NCBI GenBank assembly: GCA_903875815.1
Contig: CAIQXR010000210.1
Span: 1-8,245 of the forward strand
Length of the DNA stretch: 8,245 bases
Direction: 5' to 3'
Source: an uncultured Actinomycetes bacterium
Lineage (GTDB): Bacteria; Actinomycetota; Actinomycetes; Nanopelagicales; Nanopelagicaceae
Of this stretch, positions 1-5,939 are shown piece after piece (positions within the stretch are counted from its first letter, which is position 1; the number at the start of each line of letters is the position of its first letter). The position numbers were made by a program, and so were the translations under genes. The notes below the pieces were generated by a model. The model saw only the letters and a program-made list of their open reading frames with translations, had not been told where the DNA came from and did no database searches.

Positions 1-36
1 AAAACCAGCGCCCAGAAAGTATCGAAGAACATCCAC
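1..36 (-). CDS. Possible 5' end of a leftward gene cut by the window edge
   Basis: On the minus strand a GTG codon at 36-34 opens a frame that stays open for 12 codons to the edge (MDVLRYFLGAGF). It is preceded by a strong AGGAG ribosome binding site (plus-strand 44-48) at a spacing of 7 nt. The hydrophobic start could be the first membrane segment of a membrane protein, but 12 residues do not allow a family call. An ATG at 43-41 directly abuts the AGGAG, which makes it a poor start. If real, this gene is divergent from nnrD. The evidence is only the RBS and the short open frame. Confidence 0.35.
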   Translation of the reverse strand, partial: MDVLRYFLGAGF

Positions 37-125
37 CAGCCATCTCCTAGGCCATGAATTAACTTATCCCCGAAATTCACGTTCTTGAGTCTACGCTTGC
101 TAGTGAAGTTAAGTACCCTTGGGAT
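37..125. promoter_or_regulatory. Short intergenic region upstream of nnrD
   Basis: About 90 bp separate the possible leftward start at 36 from nnrD. A weak promoter-like pair on the plus strand is TTGAGT (85-90) and TTAAGT (109-114) with an 18-nt spacer. It would place the transcript start only a few bases before the nnrD ATG. The match is poor and the assignment is tentative. No other structure was seen. Confidence 0.2.
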
Positions 126-893
126 ATGGCCAAGAAAGCGAAATCACTCACACCCTCTGAACTGCTCGCGCCGATTGCGCCGAATTCACATAAGTATTCC
201 CGCGGCACTGTTGGAGTGTGGGCCGGGTCAACACAATTTCCTGGTGCAGCAGTCCTTACTACTGGTGGCGCCAGACGTGGTGGCGCGGGCTACATCACCT
301 ATTTCGATCAGAAAAACCGTGCGACCGAATTAGTGTTGGGAGCATTTCCCGATGTCGTCCCTACTCGCTCAATAGAACTTGATCGAGTCGATGCCTGGGT
401 CGTGGGATGTGGCGCACCGAAAATTAAGCGTCTACCTGAATCTCGATACTTAGTCCTCGATGGAAGTGCGCTGTCACGTGCACGGGAAAGTCGCGCTGCT
501 TTTACCGTGCTGACACCACACGAAGGTGAAGCTCTAGCGCTGGGCTTTGCTTTGGATGAGCGTGTAGATAACGCTGGTGCGATCGCCGCAGAATTTAATG
601 CCATCTGCGTACTCAAAGGTCCCGGCACAATTATCGCTTCACCCGAAGGAAGTTATTTAATCGATGATATTGGTGGAGTGGAATTAGCAACTGCGGGAAG
701 CGGCGATATTCTCGCCGGCCTCATTGGCTCGATGCTCGCATCATGGCAACCCACAAACCTGGATGAAGCCATGGAAGTTGTCTCCTACGCAGTCACCGCT
801 CATTCTCTTGCTGGAAAAGCAGCTGCTAAGAAACGAAATCCAGTAGTAGCAACAGATATTCTCGAATTCTTACCTAACGTCTTAGCTGAATAA
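126..893 (+). CDS. nnrD: ADP-dependent NAD(P)H-hydrate dehydratase, stand-alone (NnrD/YjeF C-terminal domain)
   Basis: Predicted cytoplasmic metabolite-repair enzyme of the ribokinase-like NnrD/CARKD family. The family uses ADP to dehydrate S-NADHX and S-NADPHX, damaged hydrated cofactors, back to NADH and NADPH. Family-typical signals in the 255-aa product are SHK at 21-23, the GGS-like segment with PGAA (33-42), GGAGY (52-56), TPHEGE (130-135), LKGPGT (163-168) and the nucleotide and active-site motif AGSGD (190-194), where D194 is the expected catalytic Asp. The usual GPGLG loop is altered to GCGAPK (94-99), and the segment to LDGSAL is shorter than usual. The ATG at 126 lies just ahead of the conserved SHK region and has only a weak RBS. 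An in-frame stop at 60-62 rules out an N-terminal NnrE epimerase fusion here. It converges on the gene at 951-1280. Confidence 0.88.
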   Translation: MAKKAKSLTPSELLAPIAPNSHKYSRGTVGVWAGSTQFPGAAVLTTGGARRGGAGYITYFDQKNRATELVLGAFPDVVPTRSIELDRVDAWVVGCGAPKIKRLPESRYLVLDGSALSRARESRAAFTVLTPHEGEALALGFALDERVDNAGAIAAEFNAICVLKGPGTIIASPEGSYLIDDIGGVELATAGSGDILAGLIGSMLASWQPTNLDEAMEVVSYAVTAHSLAGKAAAKKRNPVVATDILEFLPNVLAE

Positions 894-936
894 GGCCGTT
901 CTCCCCACTCGAAAATAACGAGTCGGAGAGAAGGCC
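894..936. terminator. Hairpin between convergent genes, probable bidirectional terminator
   Basis: A long imperfect inverted repeat begins immediately after the nnrD stop. GGCC (894-897) pairs with GGCC (933-936), TTCTC (899-903) with GAGAA (928-932), and ACTCG (907-911) with CGAGT (919-923), around the loop AAAATAA (912-918). Two further C-G pairs and small bulges complete about 16 base pairs. Neither side is followed by a strong T tract: ATTACCT follows on plus and TTATTC on minus. Intrinsic strength is therefore uncertain. Its place between two convergent stops supports shared termination. Confidence 0.65.
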
Positions 937-950
937 ATTACCTATTCGAG

Positions 951-1280
951 TTACGCCTTCGCCATGCGCTTGACGCGAACGCGCTTAACAGGAGTCTTCT
1001 TTACTCCTACCTTTTTGACAGCTGCTTTCTTAGCGGTGCGCTTCTTCACAGTACGAGCAGTCGACTTTCGGGCTGAGGCAGCACGCGTGCTCTTCTTTTT
1101 CACCACTGCCTTCGCCGGGGCGCTGGCCTGATCTGGCGTTGGAGTTCCTGCTACTGGGGCTGGATTTACCGGCGTCGGGGTGGTGTCAGCAAAAGCACCG
1201 GGCAAACTAGCAAGGGAAAGCGCAGCAGTGACAAGAAGCGCCGAAATGATGGTTCGGTTCGGGGAAGTTGAGTTTTTCAT
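951..1280 (-). CDS. Predicted exported Lys/Arg-rich small protein (histone H1-like tail)
   Basis: A 109-aa protein of unrecognised family. The N-terminus looks like a Sec signal peptide: K2 and R9, a hydrophobic core at about 11-26 (IISALLVTAALSLASL), and an AFA site ending at A31. A Pro/Thr/Ala-rich linker follows (32-57). The tail from 61 to 109 has 22 Lys/Arg in 49 residues and no acidic residue. It ends in four tandem pentads of pattern xxVK(K/R) at 86-105. The composition resembles histone H1 tails and basic tails of actinobacterial HU proteins, but the apparent signal peptide argues for export, where it could bind anionic cell-wall or capsule polymers or DNA. The ATG at 1280-1278 has only a weak purine-rich RBS. 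It is divergent from the glycan operon. The alternative is a cytoplasmic or membrane-anchored nucleic-acid-binding protein. Gene reality is likely; function is unknown. Confidence 0.72.
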   Translation of the reverse strand: MKNSTSPNRTIISALLVTAALSLASLPGAFADTTPTPVNPAPVAGTPTPDQASAPAKAVVKKKSTRAASARKSTARTVKKRTAKKAAVKKVGVKKTPVKRVRVKRMAKA

Positions 1281-1394
1281 TGATTACTACTTTCTCTACA
1301 GATAGAAGACCTTCATGAGGTTTTCGCGCCCGAGTGGGCGTTGAGCGAAATAGTGCCGATATTGACCATACTTTGCGGGTGGCGAGCCTTTGAA

Positions 1395-1409
1395 CTGTGC
1401 ATTTCACAG
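1395..1409. repeat. Short perfect inverted repeat, possible operator
   Basis: CTGTG and CACAG flank a 5-nt spacer CATTT, 24 nt before the wzm start. The symmetry and position would suit a dimeric regulator, and the TGTG-N5-CACA pattern superficially resembles a short Crp/Fnr-type site. Five-base arms can arise by chance. Confidence 0.25.
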
Positions 1410-1422
1410 CCAAAGTAATGGC

Positions 1423-1426
1423 AGGA
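1423..1426 (+). promoter_or_regulatory. Ribosome binding site of wzm
   Basis: AGGA sits 7 nt before the ATG at 1434. It favours that start over the in-frame ATG at 1494, which has no RBS. Confidence 0.6.
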
Positions 1427-1433
1427 TTGCCCC

Positions 1434-2348
1434 ATGCCCGCAATTAACGATGGATCTGTACCGAAGGGATCACGGCGCGATCAATTCCAGCCGATGATTC
1501 AGGTATTTGAGCCACATCGAGCCGCACTTCCTCCACTCGGGCCCTATATTCGAGAATTTTGGCGACGCCGCGCCTTTGCCATTGAACTCTCTCGATTTGC
1601 CGATAAAGCCGAATACCTGGAATCAAAGCTAGGCAAAGTCTGGCTCGTACTTAATCCACTTCTTCTCGCAGTTGTTTACTACCTTCTGGTCACTGTTATT
1701 CGCGGTGGCCATACCAAGTCCAATGGATTAACGACGCTCTGCCATATCTTGATCGGACTCTTTACTTTTTACTTTGCCCAGAATTGCATCAATGCGGGTG
1801 CGCTTTCTATTACGGCGGGCGGTCGGTTAATTCTCAACCAAGCCTTCCCTCGTACATTGCTCCCCTTCTCCTCCACCATTAGTTCGTTCTACCAATTTCT
1901 TCCCACGATTCCGGTATACATTTTCGTAGTCGTCGTAGGAAAATTTTTCTATCCAGCGACCAAAGTTCCATCGGTGACCTGGAGTTTCTTGTGGGCACCA
2001 GTTGTGATCGTCTTTCTCGCAATTACTGGTTATGGACTCTCGCTGCTCTTCGCCACAATGAATGTCTACTTCCGCGATACCAATAAGTTGCTGACTTACT
2101 TCACTCGTATCTGGCTTTACGCATCGCCAGTTTTATGGCTTCCGGAATCACTTCATGGAGCGAGCAAGGCAATTCTTTATATCAATCCACTGGGGCCTGC
2201 ACTCGCATGTACTTCCCGAATTTGGATTGAAGGTAAGTCGCCCACAACTCTTAACTTAATCGGCCTCGTCGGTTGGGCAGCTATTGCGATCTTTGCTGGC
2301 GGTTACTTCTTTATATCAAGGGAGCGTGACTTTGCGGTCCGAATCTAA
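1434..2348 (+). CDS. wzm: Polysaccharide ABC exporter, membrane subunit (Wzm-type ABC-2 permease)
   Basis: A 304-aa integral membrane protein of the ABC-2 polysaccharide-export family. With the ATPase encoded next, it would move a lipid-linked glycan across the cytoplasmic membrane. The N-terminal segment carries a family-like amphipathic stretch (about 45-68, then KVWLVLNPLL at 68-77) before the first membrane span. Predicted spans lie at about 70-88, 103-120, 143-172 (long, perhaps partly re-entrant), 183-207, 222-236 and 274-295. The NVYFRD motif (210-215) after the fourth span and the YASPVLWLP segment (229-237) are typical of this family. It is the first gene of the operon and overlaps wzt by 17 bp. 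The ATG at 1434 is chosen from its AGGA RBS; the first 20 or so residues are not conserved-looking, so a later start is possible. Teichoic-acid-type export (TagG) is the close alternative. Confidence 0.9.
   Translation: MPAINDGSVPKGSRRDQFQPMIQVFEPHRAALPPLGPYIREFWRRRAFAIELSRFADKAEYLESKLGKVWLVLNPLLLAVVYYLLVTVIRGGHTKSNGLTTLCHILIGLFTFYFAQNCINAGALSITAGGRLILNQAFPRTLLPFSSTISSFYQFLPTIPVYIFVVVVGKFFYPATKVPSVTWSFLWAPVVIVFLAITGYGLSLLFATMNVYFRDTNKLLTYFTRIWLYASPVLWLPESLHGASKAILYINPLGPALACTSRIWIEGKSPTTLNLIGLVGWAAIAIFAGGYFFISRERDFAVRI
2319..2324 (+). promoter_or_regulatory. Ribosome binding site that fixes the wzt start at a TTG
   Basis: AGGGAG lies inside the 3' end of wzm. It is 7 nt before TTG 2332-2334 but only 1 nt before GTG 2326-2328. 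It is therefore well placed only for the TTG, and no later in-frame ATG (2362) has an RBS. Confidence 0.6.
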
Positions 2349-3141
2349 AGCCCCAGTGGTGATGCCTGAAGAGCTCGCGATCCGAATCGAAGATCTCTCC
2401 ATCAAATATAAGATCAATGTTGATACCAAACGCACTTTGAAGAACGCTGTCATGCGCGCAAGTAAGGGTGAGAAAGTCCGCACTCGCACAGTCGAAGCAG
2501 TAAAGCACCTCACTCTCGATGTGCCCCACGGCTCTGTTCTCGGAATTGTCGGAGCTAATGGTGCGGGTAAATCCACACTCATGCGTTCGATCGCCGGTAT
2601 TTTGCCGCCAACTGAAGGTCGGATCATTGTTAACGGCAAGATCTCTACCTTGCTCGCACTAGGAGTTGGCTTTAACCCTGCCCTCTCTGGTCGAGACAAC
2701 ATCATTCTCGGTGGTTTGGCCTCGGGCATGACGCGCGAGCAGATCGAATCCAAAACCGATGAAATCGCAGCATTTGCAGCTCTACCGGATGGTTTCATCG
2801 ACATGCCAGTGCGCACTTACTCCAGCGGAATGTACGGTCGCGTTGCATTCAGCGTTGCCGTCAATATGACCCCAGATATTTTGCTTCTTGACGAAGCCCT
2901 TTCGGCGGGCGATGCCTCATTCAAGGAAAAATCATTTACTCGAATGCGCGAACTCTGCGAAGAAGCGCGCACCATTGTGATTGTCTCGCACGCACTAGCA
3001 ACGGTTACCGAACTCTGCGATACCGCCATTTGGATGCATAAGGGACAGATGTTGGCGAAGGGAAAGCCGGAAGAGATTGTCGACCAATATCTAAAGTTCT
3101 TAGATGTGGGCGCGCTTCCATCAAACTTCGAGGATATGTAA
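2332..3141 (+). CDS. wzt: Polysaccharide ABC exporter, ATPase subunit (Wzt/TagH-type)
   Basis: ATP-binding subunit that powers the Wzm permease at the inner face of the membrane; 269 aa from the TTG start. Motifs are Walker A GANGAGKST (74-82), the family-typical LGVGFNPALSGRDNI stretch (about 110-124), signature YSSGM (153-157) in place of LSGGQ as is usual in Wzt/TagH proteins, Walker B ILLLDE (173-178) followed by the characteristic ALSAGDASF, and the switch His in VSHAL (H210). It ends shortly after the nucleotide-binding domain. It therefore lacks the C-terminal carbohydrate-binding domain of those Wzt proteins that recognise a capped O-antigen, which points to capping-independent export. 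The reading frame is open upstream to a TTG at 2284, but the strong AGGGAG favours 2332. It overlaps wzm by 17 bp and directly abuts the next gene (TAA then GTG). Confidence 0.9.
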   Translation: MRSESKAPVVMPEELAIRIEDLSIKYKINVDTKRTLKNAVMRASKGEKVRTRTVEAVKHLTLDVPHGSVLGIVGANGAGKSTLMRSIAGILPPTEGRIIVNGKISTLLALGVGFNPALSGRDNIILGGLASGMTREQIESKTDEIAAFAALPDGFIDMPVRTYSSGMYGRVAFSVAVNMTPDILLLDEALSAGDASFKEKSFTRMRELCEEARTIVIVSHALATVTELCDTAIWMHKGQMLAKGKPEEIVDQYLKFLDVGALPSNFEDM

Positions 3142-4230
3142 GTGACTCTCGCGCACCACGTCACCATCCTCTCTTCTACCGATGAATCCACCGATGCTCG
3201 GTTGCACCGGTTGTGTGGCGCACTCGTCCGCGCCGGTCTTCAGATAGATATCTGGACTCTGGGCGGTTCACATGGCGCACCTGCTGGCGTTACTTTTCAC
3301 CGAGCACCAGGCGGTAAGAAATTTACTGCCCGAATCTGGCGTGACTTCATCCTTCCGATTCGGGCTGAAGGATCGACCATCATCGTCGTTGCTCCCGACC
3401 TGCTTCCGATGGCTTATCTGGTAACTCGCTTACGCGGTCAAAAGTTAGTTGCTGATGTTCATGAAGATTATTTACAACTCCTTCGCGATCGAGCATGGGC
3501 GAAAGGTCTAGTTGGCTTTGCGGCGAAACTAGTTGCGCTAGCTGCGACCGCCATTGCCAAACGTGCTGAACTCACCACTGTTGCCGATGTGCAAGTACCG
3601 CCATTTGATGCTCGCAATCGATTAGTTGTGCGCAACATGCCGGATACTTCTCTTCTAACACCCAGTGGCGAACTCGATTCGAAGCCGCGTGCAATTTATA
3701 TCGGCGACGTTAGAGAGTCGCGCGGTCTACATCTGATGCTAGAAATTGCTGATCGCACTCCGAACTGGGAGTTCGACATTATTGGAAATCTCTCCGGTGT
3801 CAGTTGGGAATATGTCGAAGCCTGGAAATCGGCGAGCGCAGCATCCGGACGAGTGCGTTTCCATGGAAAGCTTGCGCCGCAAGAATCATGGAAATTTGCG
3901 CACGGCGCTTGGGTAGGATTGACGCTCTTGCAACCAACGCCGGCATTTATCGAAGCGGTCCCCAGCAAGTTGTATGAATATATGGCGGTGGGATTGGCCA
4001 CCATCTCCACCTCACTCCCCCGATGTGCAGCGCTGATTGGTGAGAGCGGTGGCGGAGTAATTCTTGATAGCGCCGAGGAGATCTCCGGCCAACTTCAGAA
4101 GTGGGCTACCGACCCCCAGGAACTGATCGCCATGCGCGAGGCGGCGCTCCGATGGGCACGTCAGAACCTCGATAGTGAGCGTGAATACGGGTCATTTGCT
4201 GCTGCAGTGACGGGGCTAAAGCGGGGCTAA
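3142..4230 (+). CDS. GT4-family (GT-B fold) glycosyltransferase
   Basis: A 362-aa predicted cytoplasmic or membrane-peripheral retaining glycosyltransferase, likely adding a sugar to the lipid-linked glycan that Wzm/Wzt exports. The N-terminal Rossmann-like half has the usual start (HHVTILSS, 5-12), a VAPDLLPMAYL segment (83-93) and KLVADVHED (101-109), similar to the acceptor-side DLDTLP...YDSHE region of GT4 enzymes. The C-terminal donor domain begins at AIYIGDVRESRG (184-195) and has FDIIGNLSG (211-219). The EX7E motif is E271 and E279 within EAVPSKLYEYMAVGLATI. No membrane span is obvious. The GTG start directly follows the wzt stop and has AGGA (3131-3134) 7 nt upstream. Donor and acceptor cannot be read from sequence. 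It is the only glycosyltransferase in the window, so others must lie elsewhere. Confidence 0.87.
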   Translation: MTLAHHVTILSSTDESTDARLHRLCGALVRAGLQIDIWTLGGSHGAPAGVTFHRAPGGKKFTARIWRDFILPIRAEGSTIIVVAPDLLPMAYLVTRLRGQKLVADVHEDYLQLLRDRAWAKGLVGFAAKLVALAATAIAKRAELTTVADVQVPPFDARNRLVVRNMPDTSLLTPSGELDSKPRAIYIGDVRESRGLHLMLEIADRTPNWEFDIIGNLSGVSWEYVEAWKSASAASGRVRFHGKLAPQESWKFAHGAWVGLTLLQPTPAFIEAVPSKLYEYMAVGLATISTSLPRCAALIGESGGGVILDSAEEISGQLQKWATDPQELIAMREAALRWARQNLDSEREYGSFAAAVTGLKRG

Positions 4231-4246
4231 CTAGTAGGCTTCGAGC

Positions 4247-4855
4247 GTGATTCACCCCAGCGTTCGCACCGCCCCAGGCGCCGATATCGACGCCACTGCC
4301 ACCGTTGGCGAGAACTCCTCCATCTGGCATTTGGCCCAAGTTCGTGACCAAGTGGTCATGGGAAGCGGTTGCATCATCGGCCGCGGGGCTTACATCGGCT
4401 CGGGCGTGAAGATGGGCGATAACTGCAAAGTTCAAAACTACGCGCTGGTCTATGAACCCGCCGTTATCGGCAATGGTGTCTTTATCGGCCCTGCCGCAGT
4501 TCTGACCAATGATGAATTTCCTCGCGCAGTTAACCCGGATGGCACACTCAAATCTGGCGCCGATTGGCATGCGGTTGGCGTAACTATTGGCGATGGCGCC
4601 AGCATTGGTGCGCGCGCTGTGTGCATCGCACCCGTCACGATCGGCCGCTGGGCACTTGTTGCGGCCGGCGCGGTAGTAACAAAAGATGTCCCTGATTTTG
4701 CCCTTGTGGCAGGCGTCCCAGCGAAACGAATCCGTTGGGTAGGTCGCGCCGGCCACCCGCTCGATAGTGTTGGCGACGGGCGATTCCAGTGCCCTGTTAC
4801 CGGTTCCATTTACAAAGAAGTTAGCCCCGATCAACTAGTTGAAGAGAGTAAATAA
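4247..4855 (+). CDS. wbpD: WbpD-like UDP-2-acetamido-3-amino-2,3-dideoxy-glucuronate N-acetyltransferase
   Basis: A 202-aa left-handed beta-helix (hexapeptide repeat) acyltransferase. The family transfers acetyl from acetyl-CoA to the 3-amino group of UDP-GlcNAc3NA to give UDP-GlcNAc3NAcA. Hexapeptide turns run through most of 1-160. WbpD/WlbB-like signposts are SIWHLAQV (25-32), CKVQN (60-64), GVFIGPAAVLTND (77-89) with FPRA (91-94), and VAGVPAKRIRWV (154-165). Between the helix halves, residues 95-109 form the usual loop. A C-terminal extension (CPVTGSIYKE, 182-191) resembles tails seen in some homologues. The GTG at 4247 has AGG 8 nt upstream and lies 16 nt after the glycosyltransferase stop; its stop overlaps the next ATG by 1 nt (TAATG). 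The aminotransferase and two dehydrogenases downstream strongly support this substrate. An acyl donor other than acetyl cannot be excluded. Confidence 0.86.
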   Translation: MIHPSVRTAPGADIDATATVGENSSIWHLAQVRDQVVMGSGCIIGRGAYIGSGVKMGDNCKVQNYALVYEPAVIGNGVFIGPAAVLTNDEFPRAVNPDGTLKSGADWHAVGVTIGDGASIGARAVCIAPVTIGRWALVAAGAVVTKDVPDFALVAGVPAKRIRWVGRAGHPLDSVGDGRFQCPVTGSIYKEVSPDQLVEESK

Positions 4856-5937
4856 TGATTCCAGCAGCAAAGCCCATTATTGGAGACGATGAGCGCGAGG
4901 CAGTAGACCGCGTCCTCCGATCAGGAATGCTTGCCCAGGGACCAGAAGTTGCCGCCTTTGAAGAAGAATTCTCGGCGCACGTCGGTGGTCGCCACTGTGT
5001 CGCTATGAACTCCGGAACTTCCGCTCTCCATCTTGGTTTTATCGCTGCTGGCATTGAACGCGGCGATGAAGTAATCGTTCCCTCATTTTCATTTGCAGCT
5101 ACCGCCAACTCGGTAGTCCTTGCCGGTGGCGTTCCAGTATTTGCTGATATCGATCCTCGCACCTTCAATATGGATCCTGATCATGTTGAGACCTTAATTA
5201 CCAAGAAGACGAAGGCGATCATGCCAGTCCACCTCTATGGCCACATTGCAGCGATGGATCGCTATGAAGAAATTTCATCAAAGTATGGCGTCAAGATCAT
5301 TGAAGATGCTGCGCAAGGCCACCTTGCCTCACTCAATGGCCGCAACGCTGGCGAATTTGGCGTCGTCGCCTCATTCTCTTTCTACCCCACCAAGAATATG
5401 ACTGCTGGCGAAGGTGGCATGGTTGTCACCGATGATGCTGAAGTTGCCCGCATGCTTCGCTTGCTTCGTAACCAAGGTCAAGAGATTCGCTATCGCAATG
5501 AAGTCATTGGTTTTAATACGCGCATGACCGATATTCACGCAGCCATTGGTCGCGTGCAGCTGGCGAAGTTGCCAGGTTGGACAAAAACTCGCCAAGCAAA
5601 TGCTGCTTACCTTGATGCTAACCTCAAGGGCGTTGTCACTCCGTACTTGGCTCCAGGAACCACTCACTCCTATCACCAGTACACCATTCGCATTCCTGGC
5701 GGTTCATCAGAGAAGCGCGATGCCTTTATGGCAAAGATTGGCGAGAAGGGCGTCGGCTCTGGCGTTTACTACCCCACTCCAATTCACCGTCTACCTTCAT
5801 TTAATCTTGATTTCACTCTTCCTGAGACCGATCTAGTAATCAAAGAGTGCGTTTCGCTTCCGGTTCATCCATCACTTTCGCAGAGCGATCTCGAAACGAT
5901 CGTCTCTGTCGTCAATGAAGTTGCGGCAACTCTCTAA
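4855..5937 (+). CDS. wbpE: DegT/DnrJ/EryC1/StrS-family sugar 3-aminotransferase (WbpE-like)
   Basis: A 360-aa PLP-dependent aminotransferase of fold type I, the usual family length. It is predicted to transfer an amino group from glutamate to the 3-keto nucleotide sugar. Key signals are SGMLAQGPEVAAFEEEF (23-39), the phosphate-binding NSGTSALHL (52-60), PSFSFAATANSV (76-87), the PLP-contacting EDAAQ (150-154, D151), SFYPTKNMTAGEGGM (175-189) with K180 as the Schiff-base lysine, and NTRMTDIHAAIGRVQL (221-236). The C-terminal SYHQYTIRIP and GVYYPTPIHRLP segments are also typical. The ATG overlaps the upstream stop by one base and follows an AGAGAG purine run. The function in UDP-GlcNAc3NA synthesis is inferred mainly from the neighbouring WbpD-like enzyme and dehydrogenases; other 3- or 4-aminosugar products are possible from this family alone. 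Confidence 0.88.
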   Translation: MIPAAKPIIGDDEREAVDRVLRSGMLAQGPEVAAFEEEFSAHVGGRHCVAMNSGTSALHLGFIAAGIERGDEVIVPSFSFAATANSVVLAGGVPVFADIDPRTFNMDPDHVETLITKKTKAIMPVHLYGHIAAMDRYEEISSKYGVKIIEDAAQGHLASLNGRNAGEFGVVASFSFYPTKNMTAGEGGMVVTDDAEVARMLRLLRNQGQEIRYRNEVIGFNTRMTDIHAAIGRVQLAKLPGWTKTRQANAAYLDANLKGVVTPYLAPGTTHSYHQYTIRIPGGSSEKRDAFMAKIGEKGVGSGVYYPTPIHRLPSFNLDFTLPETDLVIKECVSLPVHPSLSQSDLETIVSVVNEVAATL

Positions 5938-5939
5938 CG

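Larger units (their letters stand above)
1281..1433. promoter_or_regulatory. Divergent promoter region between the basic-protein gene and the glycan operon
   Basis: These 153 bp must carry the start signals for the leftward small gene and for the rightward operon. I found no convincing -35/-10 pair. TTGACC (1362-1367) and the -10-like CATACT (1367-1372) occur, but without suitably spaced partners. A small hairpin-forming repeat, CGCCC/GGGCG around GAGT, lies at 1327-1340. A second inverted repeat lies at 1395-1409 and is listed separately. Confidence 0.4.

Noticed and set aside
85..333. Plus-strand open frame overlapping the start of nnrD
   Set aside because: It is in a different frame from nnrD over most of its length, while nnrD shows conserved family motifs across the same bases.
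1327..1340. Small GC hairpin CGCCC-GAGT-GGGCG as a terminator or attenuator
   Set aside because: The stem is only 5 bp with no T tract, and it sits in a divergent promoter region where a terminator has no clear purpose.
1362..1372. TTGACC and CATACT as a promoter for the wzm operon
   Set aside because: The two boxes are adjacent and overlapping, and neither has a partner at 16-18 nt, so they cannot form a standard sigma-70 promoter together.
1207..1443. Minus-strand open frame spanning the divergent intergenic region
   Set aside because: It overlaps the signal-peptide coding part of the small basic protein in another frame and would cover the promoter region; it has no protein-like features.
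2316..2816. Minus-strand open frame (166 codons) opposite wzt
   Set aside because: It is fully antisense to the conserved ATPase motifs, with no RBS context or family resemblance.
4106..4834. Long open frame (242 codons) on the minus strand opposite the acetyltransferase
   Set aside because: It lies antisense to a clear hexapeptide-repeat enzyme and the end of the glycosyltransferase. The translation is low in hydrophobic order and has no recognisable domain; it mirrors the codon pattern of the sense genes.
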